In this document: in pieces, positions 43,976 through 52,457 of the stretch
How positions within the stretch are numbered: the first letter of the stretch is position 1
Layout: each line of letters begins with the position of its first letter
Assembly: GCF_900113015.1 (NCBI RefSeq)
Contig: NZ_FONV01000022.1
Span: forward strand, 1-64,000
Direction: 5' to 3'
Length of the DNA stretch: 64,000 nucleotides
Origin: Actinoplanes philippinensis
GTDB lineage: Bacteria > Actinomycetota > Actinomycetes > Mycobacteriales > Micromonosporaceae
Program-made: the position numbers and the translations under genes
The notes under the pieces: generated by a model
Seen by the model: only the letters and a program-made list of their open reading frames with translations
The model's database searches: none
Told to the model about the DNA's origin: nothing

Positions 43976-46900
43976 GTGGAGGTCAGCACGGATACATATG
44001 TCGCGGACCTGCACATTCATTCGCGCTACTCACGGGCCTGCAGTCGTGATCTGACGCTGCCCAACCTGGCGTGGTGGGCGCGTCGTAAGGGCATCGCCCT
44101 GCTGGGCACCGGCGACTTCACCCATCCGGCGTGGTTCGAGCATCTCCGGGAGAGCTTGGAGCCGGCCGAGCCGGGCCTGTTCCGGCTCGCCGACGAGAAG
44201 CCGGTCACCAAGCGTCTTCCCGGTTCGCTGCGTGGCACCCTGCCGGCCCGGTTCATGTTGAGCGTGGAGATCTCGACGATCTACAAGCGCGACGACAAGA
44301 CCCGTAAGGTGCACCACCTGCTCTACGCTCCCGACTTCGCGTCGGTGGAGAAGATCAACACCGCGCTGTCCCGGATCGGGAACCTGACCGCGGACGGCCG
44401 GCCGATCCTGGGGCTCGACTCGCGCAACCTCCTGGAGATCACTCTGGAGGCGGGCGGCTATCTGGTCCCGGCGCACATCTGGACGCCGTGGTTCTCCGCC
44501 CTCGGCTCGAAGTCCGGGTTCGACGCGATCGCCGACTGCTACGCCGACCTGGCCGACCACATCACCGCGGTGGAGACCGGCCTCTCGTCGGACCCGGAGA
44601 TGAACTGGCGCGTCTCCAGCCTGGACCGGTATCGCCTGGTCTCGAACTCGGACGCGCACTCCCCGGCCGCTCTGGCCCGCGAGGCCACCCTGTTCACCGG
44701 CACCCCGGACTACTTCGCGGTGCGCGACGGCCTCGGCCTGGCCGGGACGCTGGAGTTCTTCCCGGAGGAGGGCAAGTATCACGCCGACGGCCACCGGGCC
44801 TGCGGGGTGAACTGGGAGCCGGCGAAGACCCGCGCGGCCAACGGCCGTTGCCCGGAGTGCGGCCGCCCGTTGACGGTCGGTGTGCTGAGCCGGGTCGAGG
44901 ACCTCGCCGACCGGCCGGTCGGCTTCCACCGGGACGACCACGTCGAGCACCTGATCCAGCTGCACGAGATCCTCGGCGAGATCCACGGTGTCGGCCCGAA
45001 GTCGAAGACGGTCGAGTCGCAGATGAACCATCTGGTGGCGACGCTCGGCGCGGAGCTGGACATCCTGCGGAAGGTGCCGGTCGAGGAGATCGGCAAGGCC
45101 GGCGGCGACGAACTGCGGGAGGCGATCACCCGGCTGCGGCGCGGCGACGTGCGGCGGGTGCCGGGTTACGACGGCGAGTATGGCGTGATCACCCTCTTCG
45201 ACCCGGGTGAGCTGCGCAACCGCAACAGCGCGCCGCAGATGGAGACGCTCTTCGACTTCCCCGCGGCAGACGCTCTCGCGGCGGCGCCGAAGCCCAGGGC
45301 GGAGCCGGTGAAGGAGAAGGCCAAGGCGAGACCGGTGAAGGAGAAGCCGGCCCCGCCGCCGCTGGCTCCGCCGCCGAGCCCGCACGAGCCGTTCGAGCCG
45401 ATGCTCGCCGGGATGGAGGAGGTCGGCACCGGCCTGCTGGACCGCCTCGACGCGATGCAGCGGGTGGCCGCGTCGGCGCCGGGCGGGCCGCTGCTGATCG
45501 TGGCGGGGCCGGGCACCGGCAAGACGCGGACTTTGACGCACCGTATGGCGTACCTCTGTGCCGAGCTGGGTGTCTTCCCGGAGCGCTGTCTGGCGATCAC
45601 GTTCACCCGGCGGGCCGCCGCCGAGCTGAAGGAGCGTCTGGAAGCGCTGCTCGGGGACGTGGCCGAGGACATCACCGTCGGTACGTTCCACTCGCTGGGC
45701 CTGACCGTGCTGAAGGAGAACGCGAAGGCCGCCGGGCTGGGTTCGGGCTGGCGTATCGCCGACGAGCACGAGCAGACGCAGGCCCGGGAGCAGGCCGGGG
45801 ACGACGACGCGGCGTACCGGAAGCTGCTGCGCCAGCAGGACCTGGTGGATCTGGACGATCTGATCAGCGTGCCGGTGTCGTTGCTGAGCGAGGATCCGGC
45901 GCTCGTCGAGAAGTACCGCAGGCGCTGGCAGTGGATCTTCGTGGACGAGTATCAGGACGTCGACGAGCTGCAGTATCAGCTGCTGCGCCTGCTCAGCCCG
46001 CCGGACGGCAACCTCTGCGCGATCGGTGACCCGGACCAGGCGATCTACTCGTTCCGTGGCGCCGACGTGCAGTACTTCCTCCGGTTCAACACCGACTTCG
46101 TGGACGCCCGGCTGGTCCGGCTGACCCGTAACTACCGGTCGTCGGCGCCGATCCTGGCCGCCGCGGTGCAGGCGATCGCGCCGACCACCCTGGTCAGCGG
46201 CCGCCGCCTGGACCCGGCCCGGCTGGATCCGGAGGCCTCGCTGGTCGGGCGATATGCGGCCCGCAGCGTCGCCGACGAGGCCGACTTCGTGGTCCGCACG
46301 ATCGACGAGCTGGTCGGCGGCCTGTCCCACCGGTCGCTCGACTCGGGCCGGGTCGACTCCCGTGCCGCGGCCGTCGGCAACCTGTCGTTCTCGGACATCG
46401 CGGTGCTCTACCGCACCGACGCGCAATCCGGCCCGATCGTCGACGCGCTGTCCCGCGCCGGCATCCCGGTGCAGAAGCGCTCGCACAACCGGCTGCGGGA
46501 CCGTCGCGGTGTCGCCGAGATCGCCCGGGAGCTGCGGCATGCCGGTGGCGCGAGCGGACCGTTGCGGGTCCGGGTGAAGGCGGCCGGTCAGGCGCTGGCC
46601 CAGCGTTATGCGGCGCCGACCCTGGACGGGGATCAGCCGGCCCCCGAGGATGTCCGGCTCGCCGCCGAGCTGCTGCTGCCGCTGGCCGACCGGACCGGCG
46701 ACGATCTGCCGCTCTTCCTCCAGCAGCTGGCGACCGGCGCCGAGGTGGACGCCCTGGACCCGCGGGCCGAGGCGGTCAACCTGCTCACCCTGCACGCTGC
46801 CAAGGGCCTGGAGTTCCCGGTGGTGTTCCTGGTCGGGTGCGAGGACGGGCTGCTGCCGCTGCGCTGGCCCGGTTCGACGCCGTCGGAGGAGGAGGTCGCC

Positions 46901-47104
46901 GAGGAGCGGCGGCTGTTCTTCGTCGGCCTGACCAGGGCCCAGGATCGGCTGTACGTCAGCAGCTCGGCGAAGCGGTTCCGGCACGGCAGCGAGCGGGAGC
47001 AGTCACCCACCCCGTTCCTCGACGTGATCGATTCCGGACTGTTCGAGAAACTGGGCGAGGCCGCCCCCGCCCGCCCGAAGGATCGCCAGCTCAGGCTGCT
47101 GTGA
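43976..47104 (+). CDS. Endonuclease Q-UvrD/Rep helicase fusion
   Basis: 1042 residues from GTG 43976. Residues ~5-420 are a PHP-like EndoQ domain: ADLHIHSRYSRACS, LLGTGDFTHP, VPAHIWTPWF, SNSDAHSP and zinc-finger cysteines 276, 292 and 295. EndoQ cuts DNA 5' of deaminated bases and abasic sites. After a Lys/Pro-rich hinge, residues ~480-1035 are a UvrD/Rep helicase: GPGTGKTRTLTHR (Lys516), FVDEYQDVDELQ, RLTRNYRSS, LTLHAAKGLEFPVVFLVG and FFVGLTRAQDRLYV. QMETLF (from Gln421) and the terminal QLRLL resemble sliding-clamp motifs. Confidence 0.93.
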   Translation: MEVSTDTYVADLHIHSRYSRACSRDLTLPNLAWWARRKGIALLGTGDFTHPAWFEHLRESLEPAEPGLFRLADEKPVTKRLPGSLRGTLPARFMLSVEISTIYKRDDKTRKVHHLLYAPDFASVEKINTALSRIGNLTADGRPILGLDSRNLLEITLEAGGYLVPAHIWTPWFSALGSKSGFDAIADCYADLADHITAVETGLSSDPEMNWRVSSLDRYRLVSNSDAHSPAALAREATLFTGTPDYFAVRDGLGLAGTLEFFPEEGKYHADGHRACGVNWEPAKTRAANGRCPECGRPLTVGVLSRVEDLADRPVGFHRDDHVEHLIQLHEILGEIHGVGPKSKTVESQMNHLVATLGAELDILRKVPVEEIGKAGGDELREAITRLRRGDVRRVPGYDGEYGVITLFDPGELRNRNSAPQMETLFDFPAADALAAAPKPRAEPVKEKAKARPVKEKPAPPPLAPPPSPHEPFEPMLAGMEEVGTGLLDRLDAMQRVAASAPGGPLLIVAGPGTGKTRTLTHRMAYLCAELGVFPERCLAITFTRRAAAELKERLEALLGDVAEDITVGTFHSLGLTVLKENAKAAGLGSGWRIADEHEQTQAREQAGDDDAAYRKLLRQQDLVDLDDLISVPVSLLSEDPALVEKYRRRWQWIFVDEYQDVDELQYQLLRLLSPPDGNLCAIGDPDQAIYSFRGADVQYFLRFNTDFVDARLVRLTRNYRSSAPILAAAVQAIAPTTLVSGRRLDPARLDPEASLVGRYAARSVADEADFVVRTIDELVGGLSHRSLDSGRVDSRAAAVGNLSFSDIAVLYRTDAQSGPIVDALSRAGIPVQKRSHNRLRDRRGVAEIARELRHAGGASGPLRVRVKAAGQALAQRYAAPTLDGDQPAPEDVRLAAELLLPLADRTGDDLPLFLQQLATGAEVDALDPRAEAVNLLTLHAAKGLEFPVVFLVGCEDGLLPLRWPGSTPSEEEVAEERRLFFVGLTRAQDRLYVSSSAKRFRHGSEREQSPTPFLDVIDSGLFEKLGEAAPARPKDRQLRLL

Positions 47105-47801
47105 GAGCTCCGGTGAGGGCTGGGGTGACGGTCGCCAGGAGGAAGCCCACGAGGAGGGCCGGCCCGAACGGGAGAGGCCGTCCCTTCCGAATCACCAGCA
47201 ACCAGGTGGCGACCACACCGTTGAGCAGGTGAGCGGTGCCGAGGCAGACGGCCACCGCCGGCCAGCCCGCGAACCCGAGCAGGAACGCCAGTGCCGCGCC
47301 CAGTTTCACGTCGCCGAGGCCGAGTCCGTGCCCGGGTAGCAGGGCGATCGCCAGATAGGCGGCGCCGACCAGCAGGCCCGCGGCCAGCGCCGGGACGATC
47401 CGGTCCGGCGCGAGCAGGGCGAGCGGGGCGCCCACGCCCAGGGCGATCGTGCCGACCAGCCGGTCGGGCAGGCGCAGGCAGCCGAGGTCGATCATCGCGA
47501 GCAGCAGCCCGGGAATCACCGCGAGCAGGTGGATCGGCAGTTGCGGCGTGGGACCGAGAGCGGCCGCCAGTACTCCGGCGATCAGGGCGAACGTCACCGG
47601 CGGCCAGTGTCCGCCGGCACCGCAGGCCGGTCCGGCGTGGATCCAGCCCGCTGCTCCGGATGGGTACGCCCGCCCGCACCGGCCACACGCGGAGCGGGCC
47701 GGTGATCCGAAGGGGACGGTCAGCCGGTGTGCGATCCGGGGCAGGAACGCGCCGGCCGCGGCACCGAAGAGCATCGACAAGATCACTAGTTGTGACGACA
47801 C
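47091..47801 (-). CDS. A24-family prepilin peptidase
   Basis: 236 residues with about seven membrane helices. The catalytic aspartates are in AMIDLGCLRLPDRL and LGLGDVKLGAAL (GxGDxK). Cytosolic cysteines SACGRCG and AGPACG resemble the zinc CxxC pairs of TadV/PilD, though spacing is irregular. It would cleave type IV or Flp pilin leaders; no pilin genes are in the window. The N-terminal methylase half appears shortened. Its 3' end overlaps the convergent helicase gene by 14 bp. Confidence 0.9.
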   Translation of the reverse strand: MSSQLVILSMLFGAAAGAFLPRIAHRLTVPFGSPARSACGRCGRAYPSGAAGWIHAGPACGAGGHWPPVTFALIAGVLAAALGPTPQLPIHLLAVIPGLLLAMIDLGCLRLPDRLVGTIALGVGAPLALLAPDRIVPALAAGLLVGAAYLAIALLPGHGLGLGDVKLGAALAFLLGFAGWPAVAVCLGTAHLLNGVVATWLLVIRKGRPLPFGPALLVGFLLATVTPALTGALTAA

Positions 47802-47877
47802 GAAGGTGAAAGGTATCCGATCGTCCGCCGCACGCTACGGTGTCAGGCGGCGTAGACCGCTTCTGGAAGGACCCCCG

Positions 47878-48465
47878 ATGTCGCAGAACGGGCCTTACCC
47901 CGGTCAGTCATGGCCGAGCGGTGGTCCTGATCAGCCATATTCGGAGCCCTCGGATCCGTGGGTCGGTCAGGCGCAGGACATTCCCCAGCAGGCGTTCGCG
48001 CCGCCGCCGGAGTGGCAGAAACCGGAGTGGAAGAAGCCGCCGGCCCGGCGCGGGTTCGCGATGGGCGCCACCGTCGCCGCGCTGAGCGTGCTGATCGGCG
48101 GGGGTGTGGCCACCGCGGCGTGGTTCACGCTGGGCGGCAAGAAGGAGCCGTCGGCCGCCGGCCCCGCGGCCACGGCGCCGGCCCCGCCGGGGGTCCGGCC
48201 GCAGCCGAGCGCTGACGCGCGGTTCGCGGCGAAGGGCCAGTGTGTCCGCAACGAGGGCTCGAACACCGAGCCGAAGCTGCGGATCGTGGTGTGCACGGCG
48301 AACACCTACGAGATCTTGAAGCGCATCGACGGTCGCACCACCGGCGAGAAGGATGCCGTCCGTAAGTGCGAAACCGTCCCTAAGTACACGAAGTGGTACT
48401 ACTACGACACCGAGTACGACGATGTCGACTTCGTCCTGTGCCTGCGCGAGTATGAACCCGTCTAG
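47878..48465 (+). CDS. LppU/SCO3897-like membrane-anchored protein
   Basis: 195 residues. ATG 47878 has GGAAGG 7 bp upstream. A Pro/Gln-rich cytosolic region (1-58) is followed by one helix (about 62-84), an Ala/Pro linker and an extracytoplasmic domain (about 110-195) with four cysteines: GQCVRNEG, VVCTANTYEILKRI, VRKCETVPKYTKWYYYD and VLCLREY. This matches the LppU/SCO3897 family of actinobacteria, function unknown. It is divergent from the prepilin peptidase gene. Confidence 0.85.
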   Translation: MSQNGPYPGQSWPSGGPDQPYSEPSDPWVGQAQDIPQQAFAPPPEWQKPEWKKPPARRGFAMGATVAALSVLIGGGVATAAWFTLGGKKEPSAAGPAATAPAPPGVRPQPSADARFAAKGQCVRNEGSNTEPKLRIVVCTANTYEILKRIDGRTTGEKDAVRKCETVPKYTKWYYYDTEYDDVDFVLCLREYEPV

Positions 48466-48470
48466 CGGTT

Positions 48471-48534
48471 TCTAGCCGTGACGCTAGACCCTCTTAGAGG
48501 GTGATATCGAGCGGACTCTAGCGCTGACGCTAGA
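48471..48534. promoter_or_regulatory. Paired CTAG palindromes plus a third palindrome
   Basis: Two 18-bp sites, TCTAGCCGTGACGCTAGA (48471-48488) and TCTAGCGCTGACGCTAGA (48517-48534), have inverted TCTAGC/GCTAGA arms and a shared TGACGCTAGAC end, centred 46 bp apart. Between them ACCCTCTTAGAGGGT (48488-48502) is a perfect 15-bp palindrome. CTAG is rare in GC-rich actinobacteria. The second site covers the expected -35 of the next gene (-10 TACGGT at 48543-48548), so it looks like a repressor site. Confidence 0.6.
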
Positions 48535-48556
48535 CAGCCCGATACGGTGCTACGTC

Positions 48557-49762
48557 ATGGATCCGGTGCGGAACCCGTACGCTCCCGGCGCCGGTCAGCG
48601 CCCACCCGAGCTGGCCGGGCGCGGCCGTGAGCTGGATGTCTTCGACGTCGTCCTGGAGCGGGTGGCCCGCGGTCGCCCCGAGCGCAGCCTCGTCCTGACC
48701 GGTCTGCGCGGCGTCGGCAAGACGGTGCTGCTCAACACTCTGCGCTCGGCGGCGATCGGCCGGCTGTGGGGCACCGGCAAGATCGAGGCCCGGCCGGACC
48801 AGTCGCTGCGCCGTCCGGTCTCGGGCGCACTGCACATGGCGATCCGCGAGCTGGCGCCCCACCACCGTGACCCGGACCGGGTCGACGAGGTGCTGGGGGT
48901 GCTCAAGGCCTTCGCGCTGCGGGCCAACGACGGCAACGCCAAGCTGCGCGACCGGTGGGCGCCCGGCATCGACGTGCCGCCGGCGCGCGGGCGTGCTGAC
49001 TCGGGCGACATCGAGATCGACCTGGTCGAGCTCTTCACCGACGCGGCGTCGCTGGCCACCGACGTGGGCACCGGGATCGCCCTGTTCATCGACGAGATGC
49101 AGGACCTGAGCGCCACCGACGTGTCGGCGCTCTGCGCGGCCTGTCACGAGCTGTCCCAGCTTGGCGCGCCGTTGATCGTGGTCGGGGCGGGGCTGCCGCA
49201 CCTGCCGGCCGTGCTGTCGGCGGCCAAGTCGTACTCGGAACGGCTCTTCCGTTACGCCCGGATCGACCGGCTCGACCGGGACGCGGCCGATCTGGCGCTC
49301 GGTGTGCCCGCCGAGCGGGAGGGCGTGGAGTACGACCAGGAGGCGCTCGACCTGCTCTACGAGAAGTCGGGCGGGTACCCGTACTTCGTCCAGGCCTATG
49401 GGAAGGCGACCTGGGACCACGCGCCGCAGACGCCGATCACCGCCGACGACGTGCGGGTGGCCGCGCCGGAGGCGGAGGGTGAGCTGGCGGTCGGATTCTT
49501 CGGCTCGCGGTTCGAGCGGGCCACCCCGGCCGAACGGGAGTACATGCGGGCCATGGCGGCGCTCTCCGACGATCCGGGCAACGACATGGACGCCGCGGTG
49601 CCGACCTCGGAGATCGCGATCTCGCTGGGCCGTAAGCCGGCGAGCCTGTCGCCGGCACGCGACGCGCTGATCAAAAAGGGACTCATCTACTCGGGCGAGC
49701 GCGGCACCGTCGCGTTCACCGTCCCGCACTTCGGCCGCTACCTCCGCACGCAACCGGTATGA
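48557..49762 (+). CDS. AAA-family ATPase, Orc/Cdc6- or STAND-like
   Basis: 401 residues. Walker A is LTGLRGVGKTVLLNTL (about residues 55-67) and Walker B is GIALFIDEMQDLSATDV; an arginine-containing segment PHLPAVLSAAKSYSERLFRYARIDRL follows, as in archaeal-type AAA ATPases. A C-terminal winged-helix-like region (PTSEIAISLGRKPASLSPARDALIKKGLIYSGERGTVAFTVPHFGRYL) suggests DNA or partner binding. TACGGT at 48543-48548 ends 8 bp before the ATG. Its regulatory palindromes suggest tight control. Role unknown. Confidence 0.85.
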   Translation: MDPVRNPYAPGAGQRPPELAGRGRELDVFDVVLERVARGRPERSLVLTGLRGVGKTVLLNTLRSAAIGRLWGTGKIEARPDQSLRRPVSGALHMAIRELAPHHRDPDRVDEVLGVLKAFALRANDGNAKLRDRWAPGIDVPPARGRADSGDIEIDLVELFTDAASLATDVGTGIALFIDEMQDLSATDVSALCAACHELSQLGAPLIVVGAGLPHLPAVLSAAKSYSERLFRYARIDRLDRDAADLALGVPAEREGVEYDQEALDLLYEKSGGYPYFVQAYGKATWDHAPQTPITADDVRVAAPEAEGELAVGFFGSRFERATPAEREYMRAMAALSDDPGNDMDAAVPTSEIAISLGRKPASLSPARDALIKKGLIYSGERGTVAFTVPHFGRYLRTQPV

Positions 49763-49789
49763 GGGCGCGGTTGCGGGTATAACCGGGTG

Positions 49790-50299
49790 ATGAGGCCCGT
49801 ACGCACCGCAGCCCGCGCGATGCTCGCATCGATCTTCATCGTCGAGGGCATCCGCACCCTGACCCGGCCGGAGTCCCGCGCCGATGCGGTCCGCCCGCTC
49901 ACCGACCGGGTGACCCCGCTGCTCGAGCGGACGGATCCACGCCTGCCGACCGACCCGCTCACACTGGTCCGGGTCAAGGCGGCCGCCGACGTGGTGGCCG
50001 GGCTCGCCCTCGCCACCGGGCGGTTCACCAGGCCGGCCGCAGCGGTGCTGGCGGCCGGGCTCGTGCCGCACACGCTGACCGAGAAGGGCGGCCGCGAGCC
50101 CCTGCTGCGCAACCTCGGGCTGCTCGGCGGGCTGCTGCTCGCGGCGGTCGACACGGAGGGCCGTCCGGGTATTCGTTATCGGACGTCGCATGCTGTCGAT
50201 CGGAGCCAGCGCTCGGTGCGGCGCGCTGTCCGTACCGCCCGTCGGGAAGCCAAGATCGCTGCTGCCTCGGCCGTGGCCGCGCGCAGATTGCCCGGATAA
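49790..50299 (+). CDS. DoxX-family membrane protein
   Basis: 169 residues. VRTAARAMLASIFIVEGIRTLTRP is the DoxX opening; four hydrophobic segments are spread over residues 10-125, including TLVRVKAAADVVAGLALATGRF and LRNLGLLGGLLLAAVDTEG. The C-terminal ~40 residues are Arg/Ala-rich. DoxX-like proteins act in redox or thiol metabolism at the membrane; this copy's role is not clear. The gene begins 27 bp after the AAA ATPase and may share its transcript. Confidence 0.85.
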   Translation: MRPVRTAARAMLASIFIVEGIRTLTRPESRADAVRPLTDRVTPLLERTDPRLPTDPLTLVRVKAAADVVAGLALATGRFTRPAAAVLAAGLVPHTLTEKGGREPLLRNLGLLGGLLLAAVDTEGRPGIRYRTSHAVDRSQRSVRRAVRTARREAKIAAASAVAARRLPG

Positions 50300-50480
50300 C
50301 AACCTTCTTGCGGCCTTTGCGTTAAAGCGGACGAGGGGCCGCGCGGTCGGTCAGCGCCTTCTAAGCTCGCTTCCGCTCGGCAACGCCCTGCCGCCGTCTC
50401 CGACCGCTGCGCTCCAGGCGCGAGCGGCCGGGCCGACCGGCAGGACGTGCCGTGCCCGGGGACGAGACGGGGGTCGCGCC

Positions 50481-52178
50481 ATGCCGGCAATCAGGAACAT
50501 CAGGCTCAGCGCTGCGCGCACGCGGTTCGGGCTGGTCGCCGTGAGCGTGCTGGTCACGGCCGCGATCATCACCCTTTACCTGCGGCGGTACGGCCTGAGC
50601 ACCCTCGCTGTCGAACATGAGGCGATCAGAGGCTGGCTGGCGGGGGACGGGCTCTACGCGTACCGCTCCCCGAAAAACGAATCGGGCGCCGCCCTGCCCC
50701 CCGCACTCGCGCTGATCGTCGCGCCCCTGACCCTGCTGCCGCTGCCCGCCGCGGGCGGTCTGCTGGCCCTCGCCGGGCTGGCCGCCCTGCTGCTCAGCAC
50801 CATGATCATCGCCGGTCCGGTGGCTCGCCGGCACGGTCGCCGGCGCGGCCTGTTCGTGCTGGCCGCGGCCGGTCTCGCGCTCCTCGCCGAACCGGTCCGC
50901 GCCGCCATCGGGCTCGGCCGCCCGGAGCTGGTCATCCTCGCCCTGCTCGCCGCCGATCTGGTCGGCCTGCGCCGGGCGGCCCGCGTCCGCGACCGCTCAC
51001 TGGCCGCCCTGCTGCGATCCCGCCGCTCCCCGCGGGGCCGATCGTCGCGTTCCCGCGGCGGCGAGCGCCCCCGTCGCGCCCGGATCGTCCACGCCTTCCG
51101 CGCCGCGCTGTTCTCCGGCATCACCCATCACGCCTCCAGCGCCGCCCATCAGGCCTCCAACGCGGGCCGTCACCTCTCCAGCGACGCCCAGCACTTCTCC
51201 GGTGATGCTCGGCACTTGTCCAGTGACGCCCCTCGCGCCTCCGGTGACGCCCTCCACGTCCCCGGTGACGCCCTCCACGTCCCCGGTGACGCCCTCCACG
51301 TCTCCAGCGACGCTCGACACGTCTCCAGCGACGCTCGTCACGTCTCCAGCGACGCCCGTCATGGCGAATCGTCGAAGCGCTCCCGCCGCGAGATCGAACC
51401 GTCCGGAAACTGGTGGAAACGGCTCGCGGCGAGCGGATCGTGGGCCGGCGTCGGCACCGGCCTGGCCGTCACGTTCAGCGCGACAGCCCTGCTCTTCGTC
51501 GGATATCTGCTGGTCACACGTCAGCGACGGGCCGCCCTCACCGCCCTGGCCACCGCCGCGCTGGTCATCGTCGGCATGCTGGCCGTGGCGCCCACCGAGA
51601 CCCTCACCTGGTACGGCACGACGATGTGGGAGCTGGCCCGCCCCGCCCCCGTCAGCGACGTCGACAACCAGTCCCTGGCCGGGATGATGGCCCGGCTGTA
51701 CGGCTTCCCCGCCCCACCGGTCCTGGTGTGGTTCGCCTTCGGCATCCTAATCGTGGCCGTCGGCCTGATCCGCGCCCGCTCCGCCCACAAAGACGGGGAC
51801 GAGGTCGCGGCCTTCACCCTGATCGGCCTGACCGCTGCCGTCGCCGGCCCGGTGACCACCCCCGCCGAGAGCCTGTGGCTGCTCCCCGCCGTCCTGATCC
51901 TCGCCGACACCGGTCTGCGCCGGCGGCTGAGTCTGCGCCCGGCCCGTCCGTCACGCTGGATCCGCCGCACCGGAACCGGGCATCTGGCCGCGGCCGCCGT
52001 CGGCTACCTGCTCCTGGTCACGGCGCCGGGCTGGGCGCTGCGCTGGAACGTGCCGGCCCTTGCCCTGATCCTGCTGGTCAACGCCTTGCCGTGGCGCCAG
52101 GGAGCACCCGCCGCCCTGCCGGCGGGCCGCTCCGCACCACACCGCCGCGCCGCGATCCCCCTACCCCGAGGCGGCTGA
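50481..52178 (+). CDS. GT87-like polytopic membrane protein with heptad minisatellite
   Basis: 565 residues. About ten transmembrane helices and an N-terminal extracytoplasmic YRSPKNESGAALPPALALIVAPL segment resemble the GT87/DUF2029 polyprenol-phosphate mannosyltransferases, which glycosylate outside the membrane. A cytosolic loop (about residues 165-315) is greatly expanded by Arg/Ser-rich sequence and 11 seven-residue repeats (217-293; consensus HVSSDAR). Family members lack such a loop. A catalytic Asp could not be placed with confidence. Confidence 0.75.
   Translation: MPAIRNIRLSAARTRFGLVAVSVLVTAAIITLYLRRYGLSTLAVEHEAIRGWLAGDGLYAYRSPKNESGAALPPALALIVAPLTLLPLPAAGGLLALAGLAALLLSTMIIAGPVARRHGRRRGLFVLAAAGLALLAEPVRAAIGLGRPELVILALLAADLVGLRRAARVRDRSLAALLRSRRSPRGRSSRSRGGERPRRARIVHAFRAALFSGITHHASSAAHQASNAGRHLSSDAQHFSGDARHLSSDAPRASGDALHVPGDALHVPGDALHVSSDARHVSSDARHVSSDARHGESSKRSRREIEPSGNWWKRLAASGSWAGVGTGLAVTFSATALLFVGYLLVTRQRRAALTALATAALVIVGMLAVAPTETLTWYGTTMWELARPAPVSDVDNQSLAGMMARLYGFPAPPVLVWFAFGILIVAVGLIRARSAHKDGDEVAAFTLIGLTAAVAGPVTTPAESLWLLPAVLILADTGLRRRLSLRPARPSRWIRRTGTGHLAAAAVGYLLLVTAPGWALRWNVPALALILLVNALPWRQGAPAALPAGRSAPHRRAAIPLPRGG
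51129..51359. repeat. 21-bp minisatellite, 11 in-frame units
   Basis: Eleven 21-bp units encode heptads: HASSAAH, QASNAGR, HLSSDAQ, HFSGDAR, HLSSDAP, RASGDAL, HVPGDAL twice, then HVSSDAR three times. Units 7 and 8 are identical and 9-11 differ only at wobble positions, so the 3' part expanded recently. Indels of whole units would keep the reading frame. Confidence 0.95.
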
Positions 52179-52457
52179 CCGGCGGCATCCCCTGCCGAGT
52201 CAGCTCACCGGCAGCGTTCCCCCGGCCCCGAGGCGACCGACCGGCGCGGCATCCCCTCCTGAGTCAGCTGACCGGCAGCGATTCCCGGCCTCGAAGCGAC
52301 CGACCGGGCAACCGTCCCATCACCCGGAGGCCGCTGACCGGCGGCCTCTCCCAGCCCCGAAGCGGCCGACCATCCCACCACCCCAGGCGGCTGACCGGCG
52401 GCCTCTCCCAGCCCCGAAGCGGCCGACCATCCCACCACCCCAGGCGGCTGACCCTGG
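52173..52457. repeat. Degenerate ~57-68 bp tandem repeat
   Basis: The 279-bp gap between two genes is filled by repeats each starting near CTGACCGGCGGC or CTCACCGGCAGCG: starts at about 52174, 52202, 52266, 52334, 52391 and 52448. The last two full copies (52334-52447) are a perfect 57-bp repeat; earlier ones are diverged and differently spaced. No gene or terminator is evident within it. Confidence 0.85.

Noticed and set aside
44030-46984. 984-residue minus-strand frame over the EndoQ-helicase gene
   Set aside because: Shadow of the helicase codons; no ribosome-binding site or recognisable domain.
50997-51362. Minus-strand VTGDVEG-type repeat protein over the minisatellite
   Set aside because: Mirror of the plus-strand heptad repeat; the plus frame is embedded in a longer membrane protein with signal and helices.
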